Below, one piece after another: positions 39,790-48,617 of a stretch of 64,000 bases of DNA (the first letter of the stretch is position 1; every line of letters starts with the position of its first letter). Source of the stretch: Bifidobacterium oedipodis. Its GTDB lineage: Bacteria; Actinomycetota; Actinomycetes; Actinomycetales; Bifidobacteriaceae. The notes beneath the pieces were generated by a model. That model worked only from the letters and a program-made list of their open reading frames with translations, was not told the DNA's origin and did no database searches. The stretch is taken from contig NZ_JAAIII010000002.1 of assembly GCF_012932425.1 (NCBI RefSeq), positions 367,021 to 431,020 of the forward strand, given 5' to 3'. A program made the position numbers and the translations under genes.

Positions 39790-40836
39790 TTACGCGACGT
39801 TAGACAAATATGCAAGCAAATGTTCAATAACAGCTTGACGGCTTAGCCCGGTCTGGCGCTTCATCGGATCAACGCGTTTAATCGCTGATTTCACCGCTTT
39901 ATCGTTCATTTTTTCGCGACTGGTGTTCAATACGCGCCCCATTTTCTCACCATCGATGTCATAGGCCATCGTCACATGATGCAATACCGCGCCAGGCCCA
40001 CCACCGACGCTGGGGAACCGCCGTTGTGCAGCGCCGCCGATTTTGCCATATTGCGAGGCAATATCGTTCAGCCCTGCGAAGCGCACATCCAGCCCAAGCT
40101 CACGCAAAGCACCAACCAGCCACCAGTCACACAGCCGGTAGGATTCCTCAATACTGATGCCCTCTACAAATGCCATAGGAGCATATAGAGAATAGGTAAT
40201 AGTGTTGCCGGGTTCGATGAACATCGCACCGCCACCTGTGCAGCGGCGCACTATATCAATGCCCTCGCTTGCAGCCACATCTGTATGCACTTCATTTTCG
40301 ACGGATTGGAATCGTCCGATCACGACTGCTGGCCCTGCCCATTCCCAAATGCGCAGTGTGGGTTTTCGTGTGCCACATGCCACTTCACGCGCCCACGTTT
40401 CGTCGAGCTCCATTTGTTCCGCCGGCATGCGCGGCACATCATGCAGTACCGTCAGTTGCCGGTTCAGCCAATCCCATCGCTCGGCGAAGCCCTTTTCTTG
40501 CTCGTTGACAATGCTCGTATTGCCAATGGGATTGGCGGGCGCCTGCACAGATGCGTGTGGCGCCACTGCACAGGCTCTGCTGAAGGCGGTTTCCAGTGCA
40601 TACGCATCTGTTCCGATCAGATGCGCGTCCTTGTGCACTGCCAGTACGGGCGCGACCCGCTCCCCCGCCACCAATGCTCGTTCGATATCACGCAGCAACG
40701 CATCGGCTGCAGCATCGGTTGCAGCATCAATAAAGAAGTCCCCGTCTACGTGCACGTCTTTTATTTGCCCAGCGTGCCCAACTACCACGTTTACCGCGAC
40801 CAGTTTGCCGCCCGGCGTCTTGTATTTCCCGCGCAT
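39790..40836 (-). CDS. lplA: Lipoate-protein ligase with accessory domain at the N-terminus
   Basis: A 348-residue protein that should attach lipoate to the lysine of lipoyl domains such as GcvH. Residues about 1-60 (MRGKYKTPGGKLVAVNVV, then VHVDGDFFI) match the accessory domain that is normally C-terminal in LplA or a separate LplB protein. The catalytic BPL/LplA domain follows, with RRCTGGGAMF, the lysine region YGKIGGAAQRR and AVLHHVTMAYDID. A low-conservation linker of about 60 residues joins them. The start at 40836 is preferred because the accessory domain begins there; an ATG at 40869 adds 11 basic residues. Confidence 0.88.
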   Translation of the reverse strand: MRGKYKTPGGKLVAVNVVVGHAGQIKDVHVDGDFFIDAATDAAADALLRDIERALVAGERVAPVLAVHKDAHLIGTDAYALETAFSRACAVAPHASVQAPANPIGNTSIVNEQEKGFAERWDWLNRQLTVLHDVPRMPAEQMELDETWAREVACGTRKPTLRIWEWAGPAVVIGRFQSVENEVHTDVAASEGIDIVRRCTGGGAMFIEPGNTITYSLYAPMAFVEGISIEESYRLCDWWLVGALRELGLDVRFAGLNDIASQYGKIGGAAQRRFPSVGGGPGAVLHHVTMAYDIDGEKMGRVLNTSREKMNDKAVKSAIKRVDPMKRQTGLSRQAVIEHLLAYLSNVA

Positions 40837-40932
40837 GGTTTCCACGTCTTTTCTCCCCTTCTTGTGCATTACCCGTCTGCGACTGCCGGTACTCGTTTAC
40901 GCATAATCATTCAAACATGGCACATTATGACG

Positions 40933-40972
40933 ATGGCCCTGCCCTCCTAGGAGTCCAGAGGGGCAGGGCCAT
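40933..40972 (-). terminator. Hairpin downstream of leuB
   Basis: ATGGCCCTGCCC pairs perfectly with GGGCAGGGCCAT (12 bp, 16-nt loop), about 45 nt past the leuB stop. No T-run follows, so termination may be inefficient. Confidence 0.6.
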
Positions 40973-41018
40973 TCAAGCAGCTGGCAAACTCACGTTGCCA
41001 TATTGCTTATCGCATAGG

Positions 41019-42065
41019 TCAGATGCGCGCGAGAATATCAGCACCAACCTGGTCGGTGGAGCGCACGGTGGAGCCGAGCTCTTCGATATCGGCCTCAACC
41101 GCAGCGTGGATCTTGGCGGCGGCATCGTCGAAACCGAGGTGCTCAAGCAGCATGGCGGCGGAGAGAATCGCGGCAGTCGGGTTGGCCTTGTTCTGTCCGG
41201 CGATGTCGGGTGCGGAGCCGTGGATCGGCTCGAACATGGACGGGAACTCGTCGGTGGCGTTGATGCAGCCGGAGGCGGAGTAGCCCACGCCACCCACCAC
41301 GGCACCGGCCTCATCGGTCAGAATGTCACCGAAGAGGTTGTCGGTCAGAATCACGTCGAAGCGGGAGGGATCGGAAACCAGGAAGATGGTGGCTGCGTCG
41401 ATGTGCTGGTAGTCGTGGGTGACCTCGGGGTATTCCTCACCGACCTTGTCAACGATGCGCTGCCACATGTCGCCGGCGTTGACGAGCACGTTCTTCTTGT
41501 GCACCAGGGTGACGTGCTTCTTGCGCTTCATGGCCAGCTTGAAGGCGTAGCGCACCACACGCTCCACACCGTAGGCGGTGTTGATGGACACCTCGGTGGC
41601 CACTTCCTGCGGGGTGTTGCGACGCACGGCACCGCCGGCACCGCAGTAGAGGCCTTCGGTGCCTTCGCGCACCACGACGAAATCAATGTCGCCGGGGTTG
41701 GCGAGCGGCGAGGTGACGCCCTTATACAGCTTGGAGGGGCGCAGGTTCACGAACTGGTCGAGATCGAAGCGCAGCTTCAGCAGCAGGCCGCGCTCCAGAA
41801 TGCCGGCCTTGATGCGCGGGTCGCCCACAGCACCGAGCAGAATCGCGTCGTTGGCCTTGATGCGCTCTTCTTCGTCTTCCGGCAGGATGGCACCATCGCG
41901 CAGATAGCGTTCTGCACCGAGGTCGAAGTTCTCGTAGGTGAAGTCGGCTACGCCTTCGGCGGCCTTCTCCAGTGCCTTCTGAGCCCAGGGGGTGACTTCC
42001 TTGCCGATACCGTCACCGGGGATGACGGCAATCTTGTACGTCTTCGTTTGCGTGTTATTCGTCAT
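41019..42065 (-). CDS. leuB: 3-isopropylmalate dehydrogenase
   Basis: A 348-residue NAD-dependent decarboxylating dehydrogenase of leucine synthesis. Conserved parts are [29 protein letters not shown], the lysine/aspartate site [14 protein letters not shown] and [20 protein letters not shown] with the NAD-specific [20 protein letters not shown]. It is the short actinobacterial LeuB type. It stands alone, between the lipoate ligase and oligopeptidase genes, not in a leu operon. No Shine-Dalgarno sequence precedes the ATG. Confidence 0.96.
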   Translation of the reverse strand: MTNNTQTKTYKIAVIPGDGIGKEVTPWAQKALEKAAEGVADFTYENFDLGAERYLRDGAILPEDEEERIKANDAILLGAVGDPRIKAGILERGLLLKLRFDLDQFVNLRPSKLYKGVTSPLANPGDIDFVVVREGTEGLYCGAGGAVRRNTPQEVATEVSINTAYGVERVVRYAFKLAMKRKKHVTLVHKKNVLVNAGDMWQRIVDKVGEEYPEVTHDYQHIDAATIFLVSDPSRFDVILTDNLFGDILTDEAGAVVGGVGYSASGCINATDEFPSMFEPIHGSAPDIAGQNKANPTAAILSAAMLLEHLGFDDAAAKIHAAVEADIEELGSTVRSTDQVGADILARI

Positions 42066-42110
42066 GCCATTGAACCGTACACGTGAGGCGCGCTGGCGTC
42101 CGCTACCGGC

Positions 42111-44606
42111 TCAGCTTGTGGACACCACACCCATCACGTCCAAGCACCAGGCGTTCTCGTAGGAGACTTCCTCCCACTGCTTGTATCGCCCGGAAATGCC
42201 ACCATGGCCGGCTTCGACCTCGATTTTGGCCACCGCATCGAAGCCGCGCGATTGCAACGCAGCCAACCATTTGAGTGGTTCGACATACAGCACACGCGTG
42301 TCATTCATCGAAGTGGTGATGAAGATGCGGGGGAAGTGCGGCACATCCTCGCCGGCCGGCACGTTCTCGTACGGTGAATAGGTTTTCATATACCGGTAGA
42401 CCTCGGGATCATGCAACGGGTCGCCCCATTCGTCCCATTCGGTGACGGTTAGCGGCAGGTTCGGGTCCAGAATCGAAGTGAGTGCGTCCACGAACGGCAC
42501 ATCAGCTTCAATACCGGCATAGCATTCGGGTGCCATATTGGCAATCGCGCCCATCAGCAGGCCGCCGGCCGAACCACCGTTGGCCACAGTGCGGCGCGGA
42601 TCGGCCAGATGCGCGGCTTGAAGCGCATGCGTGGCATCCACGAAATCTTCGAAGGTGTGCTTTTTGTTCAGTCTGCGCCCTTGTTCGTACCATGCGCGGC
42701 CCATTTCGCCGCCGCCGCGCACATGCGGCACGGCGTAGAGCACGCCACGGTCGAGCATGGAGATGCGTGACACCGAGAATCCAGGATCCGAGGAGATTTC
42801 GTAGGCACCATATCCGGTGATGAACATGGCCGAATCGTTGACGGGAATATCACGTCGCCACACCAACGACACAGGGATGCGTTCACCGTCGCGTGCGGGA
42901 ATCCAGACGCGGCGCTCCATATAGTCGCGCGGGTCGAATCCGCCCAGCACCTTCGCACGCTTGAGCAGCACGTCCTGACCGGTGGCCGGATCGATTTCGT
43001 GCAGTTCACCGGGGCGTGTGTAGCTGGCGAAGGAGTAGCGCATGCGTGGCGCATTATACGAAGGATTGCCACCGGTGCCGATGGTGTAGAGACGGCGGAT
43101 TTCTCCGGGCAGGCGATCATCGTTGGAACCGTCGAAAATGGCGGCAAGATCGTCCTTTGCCTCAGCCGGCGCTTCAATATCCCAATCATTGTCGAGCGAT
43201 GGTGGCTCCAGCGGGCGGAAGTTCCATGGCCTGCCGGCCAGGAAGTCGGCGGCTGCCTCGGCCTTGGTCATATAGGCTACATGCGGCAGTCCGTCGGAAC
43301 GGTAGCTGAGCGATACGAAGTGACGATGCAGTGCAATGCCTTCAATGCCCAGACCGTGGGCACCCTGCAGAATCGCCGGGTTGGCCGGGTTGAAGTAGGC
43401 TTCGGTGATCGGCCGGTCGGCCTGACCTCGCTCGCATCCGTATGGTGAGCCGGCGGCCACGCACACGCCTTCGCCGAGCTTGTAGGGCGGCTCATGCATG
43501 CGCATGTCGATTACGTCGATTTCGAAGTTCGGGTTGGCGGCATTGTGGTAGACCACGGCGAGCGGAATGTCTTCGCCGTTCGGCCCCGCGCCTTCGAAGC
43601 AGGCGAAGCTCACGTCATATTCCACGTCCTTATCGCGCGGAATGAACGACTGGAATTCGCCTTCGGGCGTGGCAACGGGCAGCAGCAGCACTTCGGTGGT
43701 GGTTTTCGAGCCGGTGCCGATCACAATATTGCGTTCGTCGAAGCTGATGCCCACGCCCACCCAGAAACGTTCGTCAGTTTCCCGGTAGGCGCACACATCC
43801 GATGATTGCGGGCTTCCGACCTGGTGGCGCCAGATTGCACATGGTCGCCAAGCGTCGTCCAATTCTACCCAGAACACCCACTGGCCGTCCGGGGTAAAGC
43901 ATGCGCCACCAATGCCATCAAAATGTTCAGTCAGTTCAACATGCGTTGCCGGATTGCTCGGATCGTCGGCGTCGAGGTCGCGGATGCGGAAGTCATAGCG
44001 TTCGTCGCCCGTGGTATCCACACCATAGAGCAGCCAGCGGCCATCGCGGCTCAGATCCATGCCACCCAGTCGGAAGAAATCATGGCCTTCGGCCTCGGCG
44101 TTGGTATCGAATACGATTTGTTCACCGGGCATGGAGCCAGGCGCGCCCTGCGGATCAATCTGGGGCGGATCCCAATCATCATCACCGCGCACAGGCATGC
44201 GGCATTGCACGCCATACTGCTTGCCTTCCTGGGTGCGCGTGAAATACCAGTAGTCGTTCACGCGTGTGGGCACCGACATATCGGTCTGTTCCACATGCGA
44301 TTTCAGTTCCTCAAACAGCGTGCTGCGCAAAGAGGCAAGATGGCTCATGCGCGCTTCGCAGTACTGGTTTTGCCCGGCCACATAATCGCGCACGTCGGCG
44401 GATTCCTTGTCGCGCATCCATTCGTAGTCGTCCGTAAATACGTCGCCGTGGAATGTACGATGCGTGGCCTGACGTTTGGCCTCGGGAGGCCGCAGCCGCT
44501 CCCCCGTCATTCCGGTAGCACCGCTCACTTCCGTCGTCTGCTGCATCAGGTTGGTTGCGGTTTGGTGGGCGGCCACGCCGTTGCTGGTCTCTCTCGCGTC
44601 AGTCAT
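42111..44606 (-). CDS. ptrB: Oligopeptidase B-like serine peptidase (prolyl oligopeptidase family S9)
   Basis: An 831-residue cytosolic peptidase, without signal peptide. An N-terminal beta-propeller (HGDVFTDDYEWMRDKESADV onward, YWYFTRTQEGKQYGV) gates a C-terminal alpha/beta-hydrolase domain. The nucleophile elbow is GGSAGGLL; Asp in SMNDTRVLYVEPLKW and His in AGHGGISGRY complete the triad. Oligopeptidase B cleaves short peptides after basic residues. The first ~45 residues are a disordered extension. The ATG at 44606 is 8 nt from TACAAT, suggesting a leaderless transcript. Confidence 0.95.
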   Translation of the reverse strand: MTDARETSNGVAAHQTATNLMQQTTEVSGATGMTGERLRPPEAKRQATHRTFHGDVFTDDYEWMRDKESADVRDYVAGQNQYCEARMSHLASLRSTLFEELKSHVEQTDMSVPTRVNDYWYFTRTQEGKQYGVQCRMPVRGDDDWDPPQIDPQGAPGSMPGEQIVFDTNAEAEGHDFFRLGGMDLSRDGRWLLYGVDTTGDERYDFRIRDLDADDPSNPATHVELTEHFDGIGGACFTPDGQWVFWVELDDAWRPCAIWRHQVGSPQSSDVCAYRETDERFWVGVGISFDERNIVIGTGSKTTTEVLLLPVATPEGEFQSFIPRDKDVEYDVSFACFEGAGPNGEDIPLAVVYHNAANPNFEIDVIDMRMHEPPYKLGEGVCVAAGSPYGCERGQADRPITEAYFNPANPAILQGAHGLGIEGIALHRHFVSLSYRSDGLPHVAYMTKAEAAADFLAGRPWNFRPLEPPSLDNDWDIEAPAEAKDDLAAIFDGSNDDRLPGEIRRLYTIGTGGNPSYNAPRMRYSFASYTRPGELHEIDPATGQDVLLKRAKVLGGFDPRDYMERRVWIPARDGERIPVSLVWRRDIPVNDSAMFITGYGAYEISSDPGFSVSRISMLDRGVLYAVPHVRGGGEMGRAWYEQGRRLNKKHTFEDFVDATHALQAAHLADPRRTVANGGSAGGLLMGAIANMAPECYAGIEADVPFVDALTSILDPNLPLTVTEWDEWGDPLHDPEVYRYMKTYSPYENVPAGEDVPHFPRIFITTSMNDTRVLYVEPLKWLAALQSRGFDAVAKIEVEAGHGGISGRYKQWEEVSYENAWCLDVMGVVSTS

Positions 44607-44614
44607 ACCTCGCT

Positions 44615-44620
44615 ATTGTA
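44615..44620 (-). promoter_or_regulatory. -10-like hexamer of ptrB
   Basis: TACAAT on the minus strand ends 8 nt before the ATG. The GAGGT that follows touches the start codon and is too close to act as a ribosome binding site. Confidence 0.45.
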
Positions 44621-44665
44621 GTCGGCACGACCCACATGCCTTGCCTCAGCAATCGTTTTCAAGCC

Positions 44666-45925
44666 TTACATATGCGCTTTCAGATACGGCAGCATGGTTT
44701 TGAGGATATTGGAGCCGGTGGTGCCGGTGAACACGGGCACATCGGTAACGGGCATCGGCTGCGTGGAAGTCAGTCCGGCCACAGAAGCCAAGCCCGGCGT
44801 CTCCTTCGGTGATAATTGACGTATCGCGATGGCCAGCACACGCCCGGGGTACCGGCGTGCGATGGTGGCGTAGGTGGTCGGATCCTTCTGCCCATCATCG
44901 CCGACCAGAATGAACTTCATATCCGGAAAATCGGCCATCAGCTGTTCGGCGAATTCCAGTTTGTGCTGCGGCCCGGAAGGCACGAAGGTTTTGGGCCTGG
45001 GGTCAAGATCGCGCAGCAGCAGCGGGCCTTCGGGGAAGCCGTGGTCGGTGATGAAGTGTCGGATCGAGCTTTCCACATTCCATGGCGAAGTCGATAAATA
45101 GAAGAACGGCGCATCAGGGAACAGGTCGGCGATGCGTGCGAACAGTACGCTCATGCCCGGCACGGATGCTTTCTTCTTCGGGTCAAGAAACAGCAGGTTC
45201 CATGCCGCTTTCCAGATCACCGGTGCCTGCGTGATCATAATCGTGTCGTCCACGTCAGAGATGATGCCCACTTTGGCTGAGGCCGGTATCGTATATAGGT
45301 TCGCGCCGACGGGCTTGCGCCGGTTCACACTGTAGGTAACGCGGTGGATGCCAGGGGACAGACGATGTTCGGCCACCAGATCCAAATATCCGGAGGAATC
45401 GGATATCGCATATTCGCCGCCCAAGTCACGCGAGCGATCCACCTTGTCGTAGACTTCGGATACACCAACCTGCACGGTGTTCAGCGGCACTCCATCGATG
45501 GAGGCCTGCACGTGGGTGCGAGACGCGGGAATGGCGAGCATGCCGCGGATGCCACGGCTTAGCGCCCCAGACTGCGAATGTTCGGGGGCATACACGGTGC
45601 GGCAGATCAGGCGTGAATAGTCGCCGGTGCCGTAGCCGACGTAGGGTTCCACGCGCGGATACCAGCCAAGCCGGCGCACCACCATGCAGGAGGCTTTCGA
45701 CCAGATGCCGAAACCATTGGTGATGGTGCGCCGCATGAAACGAATCAGCGGGGGCTTGACTTCCAAACGCTCGCGCTTGGACGCGGCGTCGAAGGTGGTG
45801 ACGGCCGTACGCGCGGGGATTGGCACCGTAGCCATGTCATCGGCTGCGGTGGGCTCGGGCGCAACAATATCCTGCGCCGTCAGGCGCTTGTTGGCCGCTT
45901 CAAAATCCTCGCGTGGGCTTCTCAT
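44666..45925 (-). CDS. App1-type phosphatidate phosphatase domain protein (DUF2183)
   Basis: A 419-residue protein with the DUF2183/App1 catalytic region of the HAD superfamily: ISDVDDTI (DxDxT motif) near residue 225, STSPWNVE, and FILVGDDGQKDPTTYATIARRYPGRV at the end. An N-terminal beta domain precedes it. Family members remove phosphate from phosphatidic acid or related lipids; the bacterial substrate is not known. The ATG at 45925 has TATATT ending 7 nt upstream and no Shine-Dalgarno; an in-frame ATG at 45955 is possible but less likely. Confidence 0.88.
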   Translation of the reverse strand: MRSPREDFEAANKRLTAQDIVAPEPTAADDMATVPIPARTAVTTFDAASKRERLEVKPPLIRFMRRTITNGFGIWSKASCMVVRRLGWYPRVEPYVGYGTGDYSRLICRTVYAPEHSQSGALSRGIRGMLAIPASRTHVQASIDGVPLNTVQVGVSEVYDKVDRSRDLGGEYAISDSSGYLDLVAEHRLSPGIHRVTYSVNRRKPVGANLYTIPASAKVGIISDVDDTIMITQAPVIWKAAWNLLFLDPKKKASVPGMSVLFARIADLFPDAPFFYLSTSPWNVESSIRHFITDHGFPEGPLLLRDLDPRPKTFVPSGPQHKLEFAEQLMADFPDMKFILVGDDGQKDPTTYATIARRYPGRVLAIAIRQLSPKETPGLASVAGLTSTQPMPVTDVPVFTGTTGSNILKTMLPYLKAHM

Positions 45926-45932
45926 GTTCACC

Positions 45933-45938
45933 AATATA
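45933..45938 (-). promoter_or_regulatory. -10-like hexamer of the App1-type phosphatase gene
   Basis: TATATT on the minus strand ends 7 nt before the ATG at 45925, which supports that start and a leaderless mRNA. Confidence 0.4.
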
Positions 45939-45973
45939 GGCCATGTATAGGCCATGGGAGCTGAACGAACGAA

Positions 45974-46381
45974 TCAGTGCGCAATCCGAGCGTATTCTTC
46001 GGCGTCCAGCAGTTCGGGCTCGTCGTCGTCGAGTTCGATTTTTACGATCCAGCCTTCGCCGTAGGGATCGCCGTTGACGACGGAGGGATCGTCGGCCACA
46101 TCACGGTTGACGTATTTGATGGTGCCGGCCACGGGGGCGATCAACGGCTGGACGGCTTTGGAGGATTCCAGTTCGACGATTTCGTCGCCGGCTTCCACGC
46201 GCGTGCCTACCTCGGGCATGTCCACAAACACCAGTTCGCCGAGCTGTTCGGCGGCATAGGCGGTGATGCCGATGATTGCCGGATCGACGGAGCGATCCAC
46301 CCACGCATGCTCCTCGGAGTATTCGAGGTGCTCAGGCACGTCAAGGTTCACGGGCTGTTCGTTGTCTAATGCTTCACTCAT
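45974..46381 (-). CDS. gcvH: Glycine cleavage system H-like lipoyl carrier protein
   Basis: A 135-residue GcvH fold protein. The lipoylation lysine is Lys75 in VELESSKAVQP; YSEEHAWV and GITAYAAEQLGELVFVDMPEVG are family signatures, as is GEGWIVKIEL near the end. The ATG at 46381 follows AGGG at 8 nt; upstream in-frame codons overlap nudC. No gcvT or gcvP gene is in the window. The neighbours are a NudC-like Nudix gene 17 nt upstream and a phosphatase gene downstream, so a role outside glycine cleavage, as a carrier of lipoate, is possible. Confidence 0.94.
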   Translation of the reverse strand: MSEALDNEQPVNLDVPEHLEYSEEHAWVDRSVDPAIIGITAYAAEQLGELVFVDMPEVGTRVEAGDEIVELESSKAVQPLIAPVAGTIKYVNRDVADDPSVVNGDPYGEGWIVKIELDDDEPELLDAEEYARIAH

Positions 46382-46398
46382 AACCACTACCCTAGCAT

Positions 46399-47598
46399 CT
46401 ACAGCTCGCGCCCCAGCCACTCCTCAATCATGTAGCGGGCTATGGTGGCCTTGCCTGGAGCCACCATGCGCCCCGCAATCAGTTCGGCCGTGTATTCATC
46501 GCGCGTCACCCAGCGTGCGATAACGGTTTCCTCACCATCCACGCGGATATCGGTGGTTTTCGCCTGTGCCTTGAACGCCATCATCAATGACGCGGGGAAC
46601 GGCCACGGCTGGGAGCCGAGGTAGCGCACCTCGCCCAGTTCGATGCCGGTTTCTTCCATGGTTTCGCGGCGGCAGGCGTGTTCTAGGCTTTCACCCGCTT
46701 CGACGAATCCGGCGGATACGGAATACAGTTTCGGATCCTTCCATGCCGCATTGTGCTGAAGCATCAAACGATCCTTCCCATCCACCACGGCAGTGATGAC
46801 GGCCGGCTCCACGCGCGGGAACAGAATGCGGTTGCCATCGGCTTCGTTGGTGCAACGCTGTGCCCAGCCGGCGAGCGCCGAGGTCACGGGAGCTCCGCAG
46901 GTGGGGCAATACCGTTGCCGGGAATGCCAGATGCTCAAGGTAATCGCGCTGGTGGCTTGGCCGGCTTCGCGCGCGTTGGCGTGTGGCGCGAAACCACGCA
47001 GGTCAACCCAGTCGAATCGTCCGATGGCCTGTTGCAGCAGTGTGGGTTTGGGGCTTTGGCGGGTGCCGATGGCACCGCTGACCGAATCATCGAAGGCGTC
47101 GTCCGCACCCTGATGCGCCGAATCGGGCACAGCGAACGCACCGTTGGCACCCAGCGCGCCGTCCACGGTTCCGGCATCCGTTGTGCCGAGAGGGCCTGTG
47201 GCTTGTGCTGCAGAGGATTGGCCTGTTTCGGGCACGCGCGTGATGTCCACGGCGATGACGCTTTGGCCGCGCACACCGCCATAAGAGCCAAGAAACATGG
47301 CGATCGCTTCGGGGTACCGCTTAAGCTCCGCGGCAACATAAGCGCCGGGAATTGTGGCCAGCCGCATGGTGACGCTGTCACGATCCACGAGTTTGCCTTG
47401 TCCACGCGGCACCGCCACCAGTCCGCCGCGCGTGAGCATCACGGTGGTGGCGGGGTCGGCCAGCAGTGTGTCGATAAGATTCGGCTCGCTGCGGCGATCC
47501 ACCTGATAGTCGATGTCGCCCTGCGCCAACGGCAGGAAGGGCAACGCACGGGTGAGTGCCAGTGGTGAGAAATGAATATCAGTTGCCATGGTTGCCAT
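46399..47598 (-). CDS. nudC: NudC-like NAD(H) diphosphatase (Nudix)
   Basis: A 399-residue protein with the C-terminal half of NudC: zinc-ribbon remnant YCPTCGAP...RC, FPRVEPAVI, Nudix box GFVEAGESLEHACRRETMEETG, and the NADH pyrophosphatase signature SQPWPFPAS. It should split NAD(H), and in some bacteria NAD caps on RNA, into NMN and AMP. Only three of the four zinc Cys are present. The N-terminal ~190 residues are poorly conserved, with an Ala/Gly/Asp-rich insert. AAGGAG lies 9 nt before the ATG at 47598. It is 17 nt upstream of gcvH and probably cotranscribed. Confidence 0.92.
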   Translation of the reverse strand: MATMATDIHFSPLALTRALPFLPLAQGDIDYQVDRRSEPNLIDTLLADPATTVMLTRGGLVAVPRGQGKLVDRDSVTMRLATIPGAYVAAELKRYPEAIAMFLGSYGGVRGQSVIAVDITRVPETGQSSAAQATGPLGTTDAGTVDGALGANGAFAVPDSAHQGADDAFDDSVSGAIGTRQSPKPTLLQQAIGRFDWVDLRGFAPHANAREAGQATSAITLSIWHSRQRYCPTCGAPVTSALAGWAQRCTNEADGNRILFPRVEPAVITAVVDGKDRLMLQHNAAWKDPKLYSVSAGFVEAGESLEHACRRETMEETGIELGEVRYLGSQPWPFPASLMMAFKAQAKTTDIRVDGEETVIARWVTRDEYTAELIAGRMVAPGKATIARYMIEEWLGREL

Positions 47599-47696
47599 GG
47601 ATATGGTCTCCTTGTGATCCTGCATAGACCTTGCACATTCCAGGATGTTCGCCTGCTGAGCGGTTCATCTGACCGGCTATTCGCCTAACGGGGCTT

Positions 47697-48539
47697 TCAC
47701 TGGCGCACGCGCTGCACCAGTTCGAGCAGCGCATGGGCCACGGTGTCGGGGTGTTCCACTGCGCTGAAGTGCCCGCAATCGGGGATGGCGAGGAAGTGTG
47801 CACCGTTGATGCGCTCCGACAGCGGTTGCATCACGCTCGGGTTGGAGGTGGGGTCAAGTTCGCCGCTGATCACCGTGCATGGTGCGCTGATGGTGGTCGG
47901 CACGTCTCCCAATTCGGGCCTGCCGTAGGTCATGCGCTGCCTCCAGGCCAATCCGGCGGGATCCTGCTCGTTGATCCATGCGCTCATGCGTTCGATGAAG
48001 GTCGGCGAGCGCTTGACGGTGGAGTCGCCTTCGGCCGGCTGGGCGAAATGCATCACGGGTTGCACGCTATTGGTGGCTTCCGCAGCGTCGGCCATGGCCA
48101 GACGGCCTTCACCACCGGTGCCGTCGGAGGCGGCCATGGTGTCGCACAGGGCGATGCCGGCCACCGTCTCGCTGTGGCGACGCTGGATGTCCATCGCCAC
48201 ATAGCCGCCCATCGACAGGCCCACCCAGATGGCCTGCTGATATCCGGCAGCGGTGATCAGATCCACGTAGGCGTCGGCCAGTCGATCCAGCGCCTGAGGG
48301 TAGGAGCCGTTGGGTTCCTGCGGGCCACTGTCTGCACTGCTCGGGGTCGGCGAGGCTCCTGAGCCGGGCATATCGGGTGCCCAGATGGTCAGCGGTGCCA
48401 TGCCGTTCTGCTTGGCTTCGTCGGCGAGCGCCTTCGCGCAGTCGTCCCACATGCGGTGATCCACCGGGTAGGCGTTGATGAGCACCACCGGCGCTCCTTC
48501 GCCTTCGCTGTACACATGATTGGCCAGTGTGATGGTCAT
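47697..48539 (-). CDS. Alpha/beta-fold hydrolase
   Basis: A 280-residue hydrolase of the esterase/peptidase alpha/beta superfamily. It has the oxyanion region VVLINAYPVDHRMWDD, the nucleophile elbow WVGLSMGGYVAMD and a C-terminal His in IPDCGHFSAVEHP. A short insert after PGSGASPTPSSADSG is not part of the fold. AAGGG lies 6 nt before the ATG at 48539; a TTG at 48557 is less likely. Substrate is unknown. Confidence 0.92.
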   Translation of the reverse strand: MTITLANHVYSEGEGAPVVLINAYPVDHRMWDDCAKALADEAKQNGMAPLTIWAPDMPGSGASPTPSSADSGPQEPNGSYPQALDRLADAYVDLITAAGYQQAIWVGLSMGGYVAMDIQRRHSETVAGIALCDTMAASDGTGGEGRLAMADAAEATNSVQPVMHFAQPAEGDSTVKRSPTFIERMSAWINEQDPAGLAWRQRMTYGRPELGDVPTTISAPCTVISGELDPTSNPSVMQPLSERINGAHFLAIPDCGHFSAVEHPDTVAHALLELVQRVRQ

Positions 48540-48617
48540 AATGTTCCCTTCCTTCAATTATTCCTGCATCGTCTATTCCTGCATCGTCTTATGCGCCTGC
48601 TCGCAGCAATCCGCCGT

